Source: Rhynochetos jubatus (Eukaryota > Chordata > Aves > Eurypygiformes > Rhynochetidae). Taken from it: a stretch of DNA of 64,000 nucleotides. Where the stretch lies: positions 36,537,631 to 36,601,630 of the forward strand of contig CM050652.1 in the NCBI GenBank assembly GCA_027574665.1. Direction: 5' to 3'. Under the pieces are notes generated by a model. The model had not been told where the DNA came from. It saw nothing but the letters and a program-made list of their open reading frames with translations, and ran no database searches. Shown in pieces: positions 27,701-41,133 of the stretch. The first letter of the stretch is position 1; each line of letters starts with the position of its first letter. A program made the translations under genes and the position numbers.

Positions 27701-30700
27701 AAACACAGCTATAGTGAAACAGGCACAATGTCTGATCCGCACAGCGCTGAAAAATAGTCTTTGCTGCAGTGAATAAGTCTTGCTTAAGGTACGTTAGCAG
27801 CTCTGCTGCCCTGGTCAGCATAAAATATACCCAGCATACAGGTGTATACAAAATGATCATTTTGAATCCTCACGAAGCTCCATCCTCTTGGTGTGACTGT
27901 GCATTTTCTGCTGAAGATCATTTGAAGATTAAGTCCCCTCTTTTGTTACTTGAATCCTAACTTACCCTGATAGAAGTGAGAGGAGAATCGGGCCCTTCGA
28001 AGGAGTTTATAGGGCCATGAACTGGGAAAAGACTTAACTGTCAGTCTAATTTGCATGTATGTGGGAAGACACGTTAAGTTCTAAAATTGCTAAACATTTG
28101 TTTAAAATACGTGACTGCTTAAACAGTTTGTGTTTATGGAAAAGAAAATCTCTTACATTTTCTTGTATCACGTACCAAAATTTTCATCTCGTTTAAAGCA
28201 ATTCAGTCATACTTAGAGACTAACTCTCTTTTAGTTGGGGGTCTCACAGAAAACGTCAGTTTTTTATTTTATTTTGTGTTTTCTTAAAAGACGACATGTA
28301 TTTTAATAGTCAAGAAAGGAAGTGGAGTCTGAACCTGTTAGGACATATTTCTGCTTAAAGCAAACAAATAATACTTTAAAATATTTCATTTGTTTTCCAC
28401 TTGGAACTGACCCATTCTATTATATGTGATGATTCAGTTATAACTCAACAAAATATGCCAGCAAATTCACATTTTATTTTGAAATAGAATGGTCTCTACA
28501 ACATAGTACTTTTAATGGCTTGCTTATGACAATTTTCCTCCCTTTCTTTTGCCAATCACTTGGAGTTTCTTAAAATATCTATTTAAAAGCTTCCCTGCAC
28601 AAAAAGAAAAAGCCCAAAAGAGTTGGTTATATCTTTAACATCAGGAAATGCATGTAGTAAGAACATAATAAGTAATAAAATCAGTGTTGATAGAAAAATA
28701 AATATAGCACTTTTGCCTGGGTTAAATGTCAGATGTAAGGAAGTGCTGAGCATCCTTACTTCCTATAGAATCACTCATCCTTCCTCTACTGAGGCTATTT
28801 GCAAAAAGGCTGTTATTAAGTCTGGGAAAGGATGTGGCAGCAAAAGATGGTAAAACACTTGAACACATGTGCTTTGTAGACCTTTCTACTATGAGAAACA
28901 TTTATTTCACAAAGAGAGCAAACACAGTGTCTGATGAAGAAAAGTAACCCACCGGTTTCCATAATTGTAGCTGGGCTTAGGTAATGCACTATGCAATGTT
29001 TGATTTAAAACATTAAAATATTAAAAGAAGTTTTCTATAGCATAGTGTTCCTATCAAAGTGAAATGACTCATAAGAATGCTAAATTCAAACCAGATGGGC
29101 ATAAACACTCACTGAAAAAAATCAGATATTTAGAGGTCAGCATGGGTCTTCATAAAAATGAAGACCTTGTCTGAGTTACTGAAAAATGAACTTCAGTGAT
29201 AAAAAAGAAAACAAGAGAAAATATTAGTGATTTTATTTTAATTATACAAGCCACTGTCAATTAGGAGAACTAACATTTACAAAACTTTACATTGCCATTT
29301 TAATTTGAAAAAGATGGCTGTGGCAGTCCTTAGACTTCAGACAAACAACAGCGCGGTGTCTCCTGTGCAGGGAGGGAGTGAGGGATGCGGGAGTTCAGAA
29401 ATGCCATGCTAATATTCTGCAACAAACCCTGAGCTTCCCACCAAGAAGTAACCCCGACTGCAGATTCATACGGGACAAAAATCTTCCACCCTGGCTCAGC
29501 GGCGTGATGCCAGCCTTCGCTTCCCTCTGACCCAGACCACGGAGAGGAGGAAATCTCTCATCCCTGCTATCAGGCCAAAAAAGTCCATACCACCCAACTT
29601 TGCTGCTGTTCTGTTGTTAAACGTGTGTGTTGTTTTGTTTTCCTTTCTCTGTTTCATCCATTGCTCTCTACCATGTACAGATTGTCTGGAGCATGTACTT
29701 ATTTTAAACTTTTATACCCTACCAGAAGAAAAATATGTGGGCTCAAAATTAATATTGTTTTTGACTTATGGTGAAATTCCAGTAATGTTTAACTTGGATC
29801 ACTAGACCTGTGCATTTTACAGAGAGCAGAAAGGAATACTTTTCGAGCCGAAATGTGTAATGGGAGTTCCCTACTGTTTTGTTGCTGGGATCTTGGACAA
29901 CAAGAAAAATGATGAGCATATAACTTATTCCTTTCAAAACATACAGGCTAACTAAGTGGAGAAAATAAGGGTTCTACCCATGCCATAAGCTATAAAGGCA
30001 TATGTTTGTATCCCTGTTCCCTGATTAATTTGTTAACCGCTACCATTCAACCTCCTAATAAAAAATGATTGTTCAACGTATATTACTGTCAACGATTTTA
30101 CATTCCAAACCATAATCTCTTGGGGCACAAGTCAGCAAAAGATATGTGTGGCTTCCACCGTGCAGAAGCCCACACAATGCTGTGGAAACCGATTTTTCTG
30201 GGCTTCTGGGGCCTCCTGCAAAAGGGCCATTATTTTATTTTGCAGGAAAAAAAAAAAAAGCCTGTACTTTTGGCCTATGTGTTACTGCCATTAGCAGCAT
30301 CCTAAGGCTAAAGGGAAGGGGTGAAACCTGGCCCCAGCAGTGCCACCCAGAGCTTTGCCGGTGGGGTCAGAGGAGCGAGCATTGCCTGCAATGTGCAGGG
30401 TGATGCTTTGCAGGTCAAGCTCCAGAGCTGTCATTGCAGGAACCTGAAGGCTGCGTAACGCAAATATTACACGTCTTCCTTTTGGTGGCCCTTTGTGCTT
30501 GATCCTTTGTTTCACTGTAACTGAAAAACATTGCTTGGAGATCAGACTCCTTTACCAGGCATTGTTGCACACATCTAGTTAGGGAACTCACCTTTGAAAC
30601 ATCCCAGCAGATCTCTCCAGACCATACGCACGACTGTCACAAGTAGGGTATTTGCAGCATTCATTCTTAAAAAAATATTTTAATATGTTTCACTTTCTAA

Positions 30701-33700
30701 GACGTTGAATACCGTTTGCACTCTCTCACTGCAGAATTAAGGGATACAGTCCTTTCCACCAACCTACACCACTACTGTTACCCATTTATTTCCTAAGGCT
30801 TGCTTCATCCTCATGCTGCTTAGAGTCGAACACTATCAGCCATTTCCTATTAATATCATTACTATGCTGTAGAACAATTATTGGCAAATACTTTGCCAGC
30901 CCCCAGTCCAAAATGTCCTCTTCATGCCCCTCAGGTCCAAACCACCAAAACCTCTCACTGCCAAAGGGTATTAACTGTCAAAAAGACAACAAAATATTTC
31001 CCAATCTCTGAGCAACCGCAGTGCCAAACAAAACTGTAGGGCTCTTGGCACTTCCAAAAATTCAAGCAGTGTGCGTTCATTTCACTATACCCCATTGCTG
31101 GCACCTGGTCTAGCACAAGGAGTCCACATACACACATAAACACATGTATATGCATACGCATACATACATACACACCCTTCCGTAATGAACACTGCTCCTT
31201 CAGCATCCTCATGGATAAGCCTAACTATCTCGGAGAAGGCTGGGAGGAAAACATGATGGTCAGGTCCCTAGAATTTCTGCTACCTTGAAACAGCCCAGAG
31301 CTTTGTTTGAAAAACCACAGGATAACCCAGGATAAACCATCAGTGAAAGTCTCTACATTCTAAAGCTCAGATGCCTAAAGCCACATGTGATGGTTTGCAA
31401 AACTTGGACTTGCCTCTCTCTGAAGGGCAAGGAGTCGAGTTCAAGTGCAAGGAAGTAGCTGGGTGGGCAAGAAAGGGACTGAGATGAACCGTCTGGGACC
31501 TGGTGTAACAGCCAGGATGAACAGGCAACAGCAGTGAGGGTTGAGGGAGAAATGCTGACAACTGAAGGAACATTTTGTATGATTTGGCATACCTGGGCAT
31601 TGCAAGGGTATAGCGTAACTCTTGCCCCAGATGAGAATCAGAACACACACAAGGCATCTTCTCTGAGGCACCCTGAAAGCCACTGGAGTCCGTCAAAGCA
31701 AAGCTGACCATAATGATGTTCAAAAACCTGGGAGTGAGAGAAGAGCATGACAGGGAAGAGCTGGTGAAGCCAGCCCACCACAGCATGTCCTAACAGGACT
31801 GGCAGGAGAAGACAGAAAACCAAGGCACAACTTCCATGGAGGCAGACTTTGGTGTCCCCAAAACTGTGGGCAGGTCATGGGAACAGTTAGAAAGAGGCCA
31901 GACTCAGCAGTCAGATACAGCAAGGGAGTACTGAGAACACCGCACATCGAGGGACTGCTGGGGAGCTGCCAGGGTGCAGCGGGTGAGGGACTCACCTTTT
32001 CTGCTCCCTGAAATGACATGGAAAAAGAACCACTGACAAAAGAAAGATGTAACAACCTGGCAGCAAAAGGAAGGTTGCGGGAGGGAGGAGACATCAGGAA
32101 ATCAGTCTGTTTGCTGAAGACTAGCAGGTCAGCTGTGCTGGCAGCATCTTCATAAATATTTCTCTTAATGCTGAAGCAGTTTAGTTTTATAAGCATGGGA
32201 TCCTCTCATGTGGTTACTGAGCATGAATCAAAGACGTTGTGGCTCAGCACTGCCCTATTTTTTATTGTGATTTCTTGAACATCCTGGGGTGGTACAGCCC
32301 TAGCAAGCGCAGCAGGGCTGGAGGCTGGGACCACTCCCCTCCTCTCACCACCCCCCAGTGAATGGGACCAAGGGTTGGTAGCCCTGGGTCACAGAAATGC
32401 CCCAGAAAGGTGGATGTGGGGAGGAGTGTGAGGCCAGGCCACCAAGTGGAGGAGGCTAGGAGGGAAAAGGGCAGAAAAAGGAGCTGGTGAGTCACGAGCC
32501 CCACTGAGCTGCAGCAGCTCAGGTTCAGAAAGGGGTGCTGCTGCTGTCCCATCCCCGTCCTCTGCCCACCCAACTGGTCTCCCCCCACAGGAACAGCCCT
32601 CCTGCCTTGCACCAGTTGTCCTCCCGTTTCTCCTCGCCATCATCCTCATGTTCCCAAACCTCAGGAACATCACAGCAAAAGGGAAGGTAGGCAGAGCCGA
32701 AAGCTTAGCAAGGACAGAACATCCCCACGAACAGCAGGGATAAAGCCTGAGCGGAGAGCGTTGGCCCTGGGACAAGCAGGAAAGAGAGAACATCTCCGTC
32801 TGAAATTGAAGGAAATATAATGAAAGCGGGCCATTCATTTTTACTTATGTATCTGGCTGGTTTCACTTTCTAGTTTTCCTGCCATAATTTTTGAGCTACA
32901 ACTAATGGGAATTTTCCAATCCAAACAAAACAAGCAAACCAAACAAAACAGCCCTGTGGGATTACTGTGACGGGACAGGAGGAGAGGCAGGCTTGTGAGA
33001 AGGAAAGAGTGAGACTGCAAGTGCAACGCTCTTATCTGCTCTTTTGTTAGGTGATTTTAAAATAGCTGTGACCCTTCTTTTCTTCTTTCTTTTTTGGGTT
33101 GGCAAACAAGACAAAAAACTGTTCTTAGTAGGGGCTGTGCCTAAGCTTATTTCCGTTCTGGTTGATAAAATACACCAAACAACTCTGGTTCCCCAATTGC
33201 TCAAACTGGTGTGCTGGAACCCTCACTTGCCCCACAACATGGCTGGGGAGACACCAGGGTGCCCATGGTGGGAAGTGCTACCCCTTGTCCCAGGACAGCT
33301 ATCCTCCAAGCTGTACACTGTGCTCAGACACACCAGGACGGAAATCTGGGCCAGGCAAAGCTGGATCCTCAGGTGGATGCCCTCCCACCGCCTATGAGGC
33401 AGTGAATAAACACCTCCTCTGGGTCTAGCCACGCTGATCGAGAAGACCATCGCCTCCCACGGTGTCCCGCCTGCCATCGCCCCTCCGCCAGATGTTATAC
33501 CTGCCCCAGGCCTCCGGCAGGCTGCCCTGGGGAGCACTCCCTCACTTCTGCCAGTCACAACAAGACAGTGAACAGTGCAAGGAGCAGGTTGCTGCTAGCT
33601 CAGAGCCAGGGCAATGAGAGGATGGGCGGTCACCTCTGCTGCTGGCTCTGCACTTGGGGAAGTTGCACAGGCAGGCCCTGAAGCAACATGCCGGTGCTAC

Positions 33701-34055
33701 TGGTGAAACACCCGTGGTGCTGCCATGGTGCTGCTGTGGTGCCGTGGCCTTCCCGACCACCGAGACATAGAGGGGACATCCTCTCTGGAGAGCTCCAGCC
33801 GATACACCTCCCTCATAGTGAAACCCCGGCCCTGCTGAAGTTGGTGGTAGGACCCCACCGGAGGTCAATCAGCCCAAGGTTCCACCCCGCCAGTCGACTG
33901 CTGACACATTCCGTAAAAACAGACGCAGACAAGGTTCAGTAAGTGTCTTTGGTGATTTCAGATTGCCTTTTCTCTGATTTAGGAAAGCGATTTGCTTTCT
34001 GAAAAATGCCTGCCCAAGTTTCACACTTGGGTATTTTTGCATCGTCTGTTGTTAT

Positions 34056-34660
34056 TTATAGACTCTACAGATGGAAAAGACCCATTAGATCACCCAGCAC
34101 TCCCTGCCAGCACAGGACTGTTCTCCAGCTAACATTTATTATGGTCTTGTTTAGACTAGTTTCACATGCTCCAAACAACGAGATTTCTGCTGCTTCCCCA
34201 GGGAGAGCAGTCAGCAAGTTCATACCACTGACCGACAGGAAGGCTTCTCTTCACTTTCTTCATCCCATATCTTCCCTCTTCATACGTTTCTTTCCATTTT
34301 ACACTCTAATAACTATTTATTGCGAGTTTTTTTCCTTGGTTTTTCCTATCAGTATAGCACCCATGGTGCACTGAGCTTTTAGAGTTTGTGTGCTGCCAGC
34401 ATGGCCCCTAAACCATCCCCTATGTCCCCCCACCCAGCCTAGCAGGCTACAGGTGAAAGTGAGAATCCCTTTCACCCCCCAGCTTTCCACATTCCTGTGG
34501 TCTCTTCTCTAAGCCTTCTCTGGTTTGCATGAGACTTTCTGTTAATCACTAGCCTGGAGTACAAAAGCGATATTGCAGGTGTGATCGTACAAGGGAAGAA
34601 CTACTTCCTCCCCTCATCTGTATGCTGCCTCTTGAAACACAAAGCCAAACTGCAACGGAG
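34056..34660 (-). mobile_element. Probable ancient CR1-like LINE relic
   Basis: On the plus strand the order of motifs follows a reversed, decayed CR1-type 3' region: GATGGAAAAGACCC...CACCCAGCACTCCCTGCCAG...CAGGACTGTTC, then a T-rich stretch with TCTCTTCTCTAAGCC, then GCAGGTGTGATCGTACAAGG and GAACTACTTCCTCCCCTC. The last blocks parallel the CR1 coding end seen at 63.8 kb. Divergence is high and the ends are uncertain. Confidence 0.5.
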
Positions 34661-37600
34661 GCTTTGCATCAGAAAGCAGGGGAGATTCACATCTCATATA
34701 CTGTCAGCTACCTCCACAAAGTGTCTCTTGATGGCCCTGTTTCCTGTACTTCCACCGCCAGTTGAATGTGCTTCAGATTATTTCTGTCCCATATAGTTAC
34801 TCGGGTATTTCCAACTCATTGCAGCTTATAACTTTTATATTTTGAAAATAAAAGGCATGTTGCCTTGTAATTGTTTTCTCCAGTCTCTGTAGCAAACAGT
34901 GAACTGGGAAGCAAATGAGCCTTATACAGATAAAGCACGAGGTATGAATATAATAAAATATAACGGCTGGCCTAACAGAGAAACTTCCTCTTTGGAGGAA
35001 TATTTGGGGTTTGCCAACAGTAAACAACTCAGATTCTATGAATAAAGTCATTCTGAGTGTCAAATTATAGAAGTTAGCTTTCTTCATTTATGTTATGAAA
35101 TGCAGCATCTGCTCTTTCAGGCAAAAATGAAGTAGACGTAAAAGTGTCAAGTGTTAAGCATTTCTCCATCAAATTAAAATACAGTCAGTGCTAAATAACA
35201 CGTTGGTTGGCGTAAAACATGTCGCACATGTTTGCACAAGAAAAACAAACAGAAGAAAAACTTAAAGAAATCATTGTCTTTGTCCACTTCACAATAAATT
35301 GTGCAGAGCTCCACAGTTCAATAGTACTATTTATAAAGGAAAGTAACACAAAGCCAAAGCTGGCAAATTGAAAATACAGGGAAATCAAGACAAAAGCTAG
35401 CCCAATAACCACAAATGGAAGGGATCATCTTGTCAATTGAGAAGAAACATGAGGAATATGAATACCAGTTTTTTCCCTAACCCCTGAACGCTGACGGCTC
35501 CATCGTGCTTTAATTTTCTACCCCTACACATGCCCTGCTCTGCAAACTTCCCGCATACTTTCACTTAATTTCAAAGTGGAGTCCCTCTCTGAAATGGCAC
35601 TGTAAACATTTCATTGTGGGGTCCCATGTTTGACGTCTGTCAGTGATTTTCAAATCAAAACTGCTCAGTTAACAAGTAAAAACCAGATTTCTTTTTGTTT
35701 ATTTCTCAGCGTTGCAGTCTGCCGCATGAAAAGCAAACTCGGTGCTTTCCCATTCACGTATCGCCCACAATGAAGATTGGCGTTTGGTGGAGAACCCAGC
35801 GATGGAGGAAGAGCTGGAGTAGGATCTGGCTGGTTAGCCCTCCTGCTGTGGCGTCAGCACAGCTGAGAAGGGTAAAACACTGCCAGGGAGGCAGCACGGG
35901 GGCCATACTGCGCACCTCCAACAGTTGCCTGCAGTTCCTTTGCAGGAGGTGGTCATCCATGGAGCTCTGCTGGCACAGTGGTGGTTTCAGCACTCGCTAA
36001 TCCACTTTCATGCAAAATCTACCAGGTTAGCTTAGATGGTTTAAACTGAATTAGCCCTGCTGCTGTTCCCTAAAGTAGATTAGGAGATGCTTATATCATT
36101 TCTCCAGCCAGAAAGAGGTAGCAAGGAGCAGCCAGAAGAGGGAAGCCTTTTCGGCAGGCAAGGAGAGACCTAAAAATCATCATCCTGCAGCATTAGCCTC
36201 TGGCGTGCCAAAATGCAACACCCAGATGGATGGTCCATCTCCACTGGCCTCCTTATCTGTGTAACATCGCCATCCCCCTGCCTGGCCCATTCCCGAACAT
36301 CGGTGAATATTCCAGATGGGAACAGAGTTGGAGAAGAATCAAGAAACCAAATCCTGGAGAAAGAAGGACATGTGTGCCATGGCCACCTAGTTAACAGAGC
36401 TACAATGCTGCACAAGACCTACCACTCAAATTAGTGATGATTTCCCCTCATAGCAATACCACTCTCCAGGCTGCCCAGCTCACCGCTAATTGGCATCCTG
36501 ACTTCCCTCCAAGGCAATTATTCTGAGTGGAGAGAGGAAAGTGAGAAAAGAAATCACAGTGTGGAGAAAATGGGAGGTACTGGTACAGAAAGAAAAGGCT
36601 CAGAAAGCCCGGCTGTAAGTGTATCGCACCGGATTTTTGCGGAAGGTGTTTGCAAGGCAAAAAGACTTGCGTGAGTCCCAGCTCAGTCACTCAAACATTA
36701 GCTCCTGTGAGTTCAGTTTAAACACATACTTGTACATCTCACCGAATGAAGTCTCAACCCTGCAAGTGCTAGTCACCGTACAGAACAAAGTGCATTCCCA
36801 AACCTTGCAGGGTCAGGGCCTTGGGTGGACTTGGGCTTGTGCTGGAGTACTTCACTGAACCAGACAATAATAGGACTACAATTCGTAGCGTTTGACAATG
36901 AGACATTGTGTAATGTGATGCAGAAATTAAAGATGAGAGAGGAACTGAAAAGCTTACCTCCCTAATAAGGAGCTATGCTACTAGTATCAAGGTAGATGCT
37001 TCCACCTAGTGACTTAGAGCAGTAGCTTATAGATTTTTACTTTAGAAGGTTGGATGGTAGCTGCAGCAGAAAATAAAATTACAGAAAATATCATTCATCA
37101 TCTGTAGTCATGAAGAGACACAGAAACATACCTTACAAAGGGGGTCCATACATTCAGACATCAGCGATACTCAGAGTATCCTTTCCACAGACAATGCTGG
37201 TCCAGTGCATGCACTCTGATTCACCTCTGGATAAACGACCACCCCACTGCTTCTGGCTGTGCTACTGATAATCCTGCCCCCTCCAAGCCAACATACGGCA
37301 GAGCAGGAAGGATAACTCCTGGTGAGAGGAGGTGTTTCTGATATCCTAGCAGTAGGGAGGTCACCAGAACGGTGACTCCATCAAAGGTATGGCCAAACTT
37401 TTCCTTCAGTTTTAAAACGCGAGCGCTGTACTTTTTTTGTGGTTTTTAGTAGCACAAATGCACATGTGCTGGGTCTGGCCTGACTGTGCATTAGCATCAG
37501 CAGCAGCTTCAGAGCCCAGTACTGTTCTCCTTCTCCTCTGTGCCGGAAACTCTCCAACTCCCGAGACTTTGTACACATGCATGTGCAAAAGTTACTTACG

Positions 37601-39468
37601 TGAGCCCTCACAGCAGCACACTGCATAAACTGCAAAAAAGAGAGAAGTGCTCACTGTTAAGCTTCAGGACCGCAGAGTTCAGCAGAGAACCTTAGGCTTT
37701 GATGTCTAATGACTCTTTGCAATGAACAGGGAGAAATAAGTGACCCTGCAAAAGAGTCAGAGCCTACTGAACATCCACTTCAAGATGTATCCTGAATCTT
37801 TTCCCTCCCTGGAAGTGGCACATCCAGGACTAACAGGAGATGTCTGCTCACCTGGAATCTACAGCCTGGGAAGCTCCCTAGAGGGTTGATTGCTGCTTAC
37901 ATCCTTCCTCCCAAAAAAGTTAACAGTCTCGTCTTTTCAGATATGGCCACAGGAGAAGCCCCATTAATGCAACAGTTTCATGGTTAACACAAGGCACAAA
38001 TTCTGCTTGCCAGGAGTCAAGCCCTTCCATCCTGTCAGCCTGTGGCTTCAGCTACCAGGCTGTGGGCTCTCCTGGTTGGGAAGGGAGTGTGGGAGGGAAA
38101 GAGGAAACTTTGAGCGAGACATGCTGGGAATCCCTATGCTAAAGGTCTAATCTAAGTAACTCACCCGAGGCTTTCACTGTAGTTAGAGGGCAGAAGTGGG
38201 CAGAGGACAACACATTAGTAGATGCAGAAATAGTCGACAGAAATTAGATTAAATATCCCCTTGAACTGTCCTTTATTTCCTCCACTGATTGTAAAGGGAG
38301 CTAAGGATAGCCAGCTCTGTTTAAAGTGTCTAACATAAGGAATCTAAAGCTGGAGCAAATGAATGCTGCTCCAATTCCCCAGCTGTGTTTAAGGATGTGC
38401 TATCAGTCTCCAATAGCTTTGGACAGGACCAGGGGTACAATTATAAGCAGCCAGTCAACACGAGAACCCAACAGAGAAGAATGGAGGAGACTTTGGGGGC
38501 AACTAGTGGGTCTTTTTGCGTCACAGTTTTGAAGATAGGGTTCTCACGTCTGTAAGTTTCCTCCTCTGTGTTCCTAGTTTCCACTGATCCTCATTTTTCT
38601 TTGGCTCTGGCTCTACTCCCTGTGGTCATTAAGGACTGACCTGTAAGTCAGTGAGCAAACCACCCTGAGCAGATAAGTACCAACCTTATCTTGAAGCCCA
38701 TGGTTTACCCCTTTGAAGTTCAGCAAGTATTTGCAGGTTTAGCTGATTTGGGATCTAAACAGTAAATGCATGGCACTGACAGCAGAACTCAAGGACCTGG
38801 GCTCCCCGGGGCAAGAAATCAAGACACAGCGGCAAAAAGAAGCCCCACTTGAAAAGTGTTTACAGAAAAAATTAAAGCCCAAAGATAGCAGTGTGCCCAA
38901 AAGAATGGCTATTTTTAAGAAGAAAATAGATTTACTCTTTTTGGTTGATGGCGTGTAATCTGTATGTAGCCTCACTTCTCATGAACTTCTGTAACAAAGC
39001 TAATTCCCTTGTTGAAAGGCTTGGTGCATTCCCATCATTTTAATGTATTTCTATTCTCTTATTACATAGCAATAGTCATTGCAATGTTAAAGGTTCTGCT
39101 CGTGTGTTCTGTCTCGTTTATGCTTTACTGAACCAAGATATATGTATATTAACCTCTCCCTAGGTAGTGAACTCTGGTAGCTAAGACACTGCTCTAGATT
39201 TAGCTGAGGTCGGAAAGGAGGGGAAGCGCATCATCATCTGGCAACCTTTCTAGCTATGTCACGCAAACGAATTGTTAATTGTACTCCAATAATGGTATCA
39301 AGGCGCCTCAAAACATAAAAAATCCAGACACATCACCATCAAGCAGAAAGAACTTGTCAAAATTGTATGCCATAAAGATTCTTAATGATGATTTCGATTG
39401 CAGCAGGGACACATAGGAAACAAGTTTCTCCTACCAACTGTGTAGGTAAAGAAGGGTCATTGCCTCCC

Positions 39469-39496
39469 CATCACCTTTAAAGGTCATCACCTTTAA
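39469..39496. repeat. 12-bp direct repeat, period 16
   Basis: CATCACCTTTAA occurs at 39469-39480 and 39485-39496. It is a short local duplication with no obvious function. Confidence 0.6.
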
Positions 39497-40882
39497 TGAT
39501 CACAACCCTCTGAGCTACTCACCAGTCGCAATGTCAAGCGGGACCGTGTTGGTCATTCCATCAGAAACGCCACAAGTCGTTGAGTCAACTCCCGAGGAAA
39601 ACGTGAAACACTTCTTCAAAGCTCTTGCTCTCGTAGATTTACGCCATACTCTGATTTTATCTACAGTCAGTGAAATCTCTGTATCTTATTAAAGTAAAAT
39701 ATTTGGATTTATATCATTTGAGTGTTTAAGTTAATACTACCGTGCGGGTAAGCACACATACATGCATTCACACATGTACAGGCATACCTATGTTAAGTTT
39801 TAATTTTTATGTTATAATCTATAAAAACATCATATAATTTATTGAAGTGCAGAAGACCTGTTTTCCCTTTCCTTCTTCTGACAGTTTCTCTCTCACCCAC
39901 ATGGTTTATATGAATGATATTTATAACGAAGTTGTTTTGATCTGATAGAGGCTCAGTGAATTTACGGCTGTTTCTACCCCACTGTAACTGAACCTGACAA
40001 GAACCAGAAGAATCCGCAGTTTTATTTTGGGCTTTATAGGTTTTTCCTCACTCCCTTTTCTCATGCCTGGATGGGGTCGGCAGCTAAAGAAGACCCGTGC
40101 ATTCTGCAACGACACTTGCAGGAGGAGATGAATTGCTCCTTTGATCAAACCCGGGGTCAATTTGCCCTGGCTAATAATTGGTTTGTCAAGGGAAAAAAAA
40201 AAAAAAAAAGTCCTGAACAACAGAATATTTTCTTTATGAAAGAAAAGTAATCTTTCCCTGCATGCAATTAATAATTGTAGTGTTCACAAATAACACTTGC
40301 TGCATACAACTGTTATCCTTACTGTTTTAAATGTACTGCTATATTTTCTGAGAATTTATAGGATTTTGAAAACGGATGAGCATTTCCTCCTGGTTCAGAC
40401 AAACATGTTTCTGTTCCTCTCAAGTTTTTCTCCCTAACACTGCATATAAGAATGAAACGGCTTGCCTAAGTGCTCTGTATGGCTCAGAGGAAAGATAAAT
40501 GGGATTTAGTTTTCATCCCACAAAGGAGGAAAGCTGTTCAGTCACACAGTTGATAATTAAAGTTGTTATTTTAGTGTAAGCACTTCGTAGCTACAATAAA
40601 TATAAAATTATTGATCGGTTTTGCTTCTGATTTACTCCTAAATGTTTTTACATAAGAATACATTTTTGCTTGCAAAAATTTGTTTGCAAATAGATTGCAA
40701 ACACAGTTCTGTTGCAAAAACAACTGCCATAGAACAGCAACAACTAAAAACAACAAACAACTGAAGGCTTATGCCATGTGAGCAAGTTTTAAGGTGCACA
40801 GACTCAGCTTTCCTCAAGTGCATGAATGAAACTTCAAGGAACTGCACTCCCACTAATTCATACTAGAATCAAATACAAGCTC

Positions 40883-41133
40883 TTTTTTTTTTTTTTTCTT
40901 TTTTTCCCCAGAACGTATCCACATTTATTAGCAATCACCAGATGGGATCCCAGTGTAACCTCAGGGAAGAAAACTAATGGCTTTCCCATCAAGTCATATT
41001 TGGATACGATCCAGTCACTGTTAACATATCCAAATTCATTAGGAGCCACTGAATCCAAATGCTGTTTAACGCAAAGAGATACTTGGGAAAGATCATTTTG
41101 GAAATTGTTTAATTTCCTTCCACAGCAAATTCA
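40883..41133 (-). pseudogene. Possible retroposed mRNA 3' end with poly(A)-like tail
   Basis: Read on the minus strand, a frame open from about 41130 (including FGYVNSDWIVSKYDLMGKPL) runs without a stop into AATAAA (40929-40924), and about 18 bases later into an A-rich tract of some 23 bases (40905-40883). AATAAA followed at that distance by genomic poly(A) is the mark of a processed retrocopy. The open frame has a stop upstream and was not matched to any family; it may be UTR sequence. No target-site duplication was found. On the plus strand the same T-rich tract plus CCCCAG resembles a splice acceptor, but no exon follows. Confidence 0.3.

Larger units (their letters stand above)
8172..34055. 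other. Intergenic stretch, no supported gene
   Basis: Mostly AT-rich unique sequence with the short repeats listed separately. Moderately GC-rich patches at 23.0-24.3 and 31.4-32.8 kb hold open frames up to about 158 residues, none with recognisable protein character. An A15 tract lies at 21123-21137 without a nearby upstream poly(A) signal. Confidence 0.6.

Noticed and set aside
31720..32196. 158-residue minus-strand open frame
   Set aside because: No domain, no splice context, and composition like neighbouring chance frames.
40883..40911. Apparent plus-strand splice acceptor (long T tract then CCCCAG)
   Set aside because: No open frame or donor follows. The tract is better explained as the complement of an A-rich tail after AATAAA on the minus strand.
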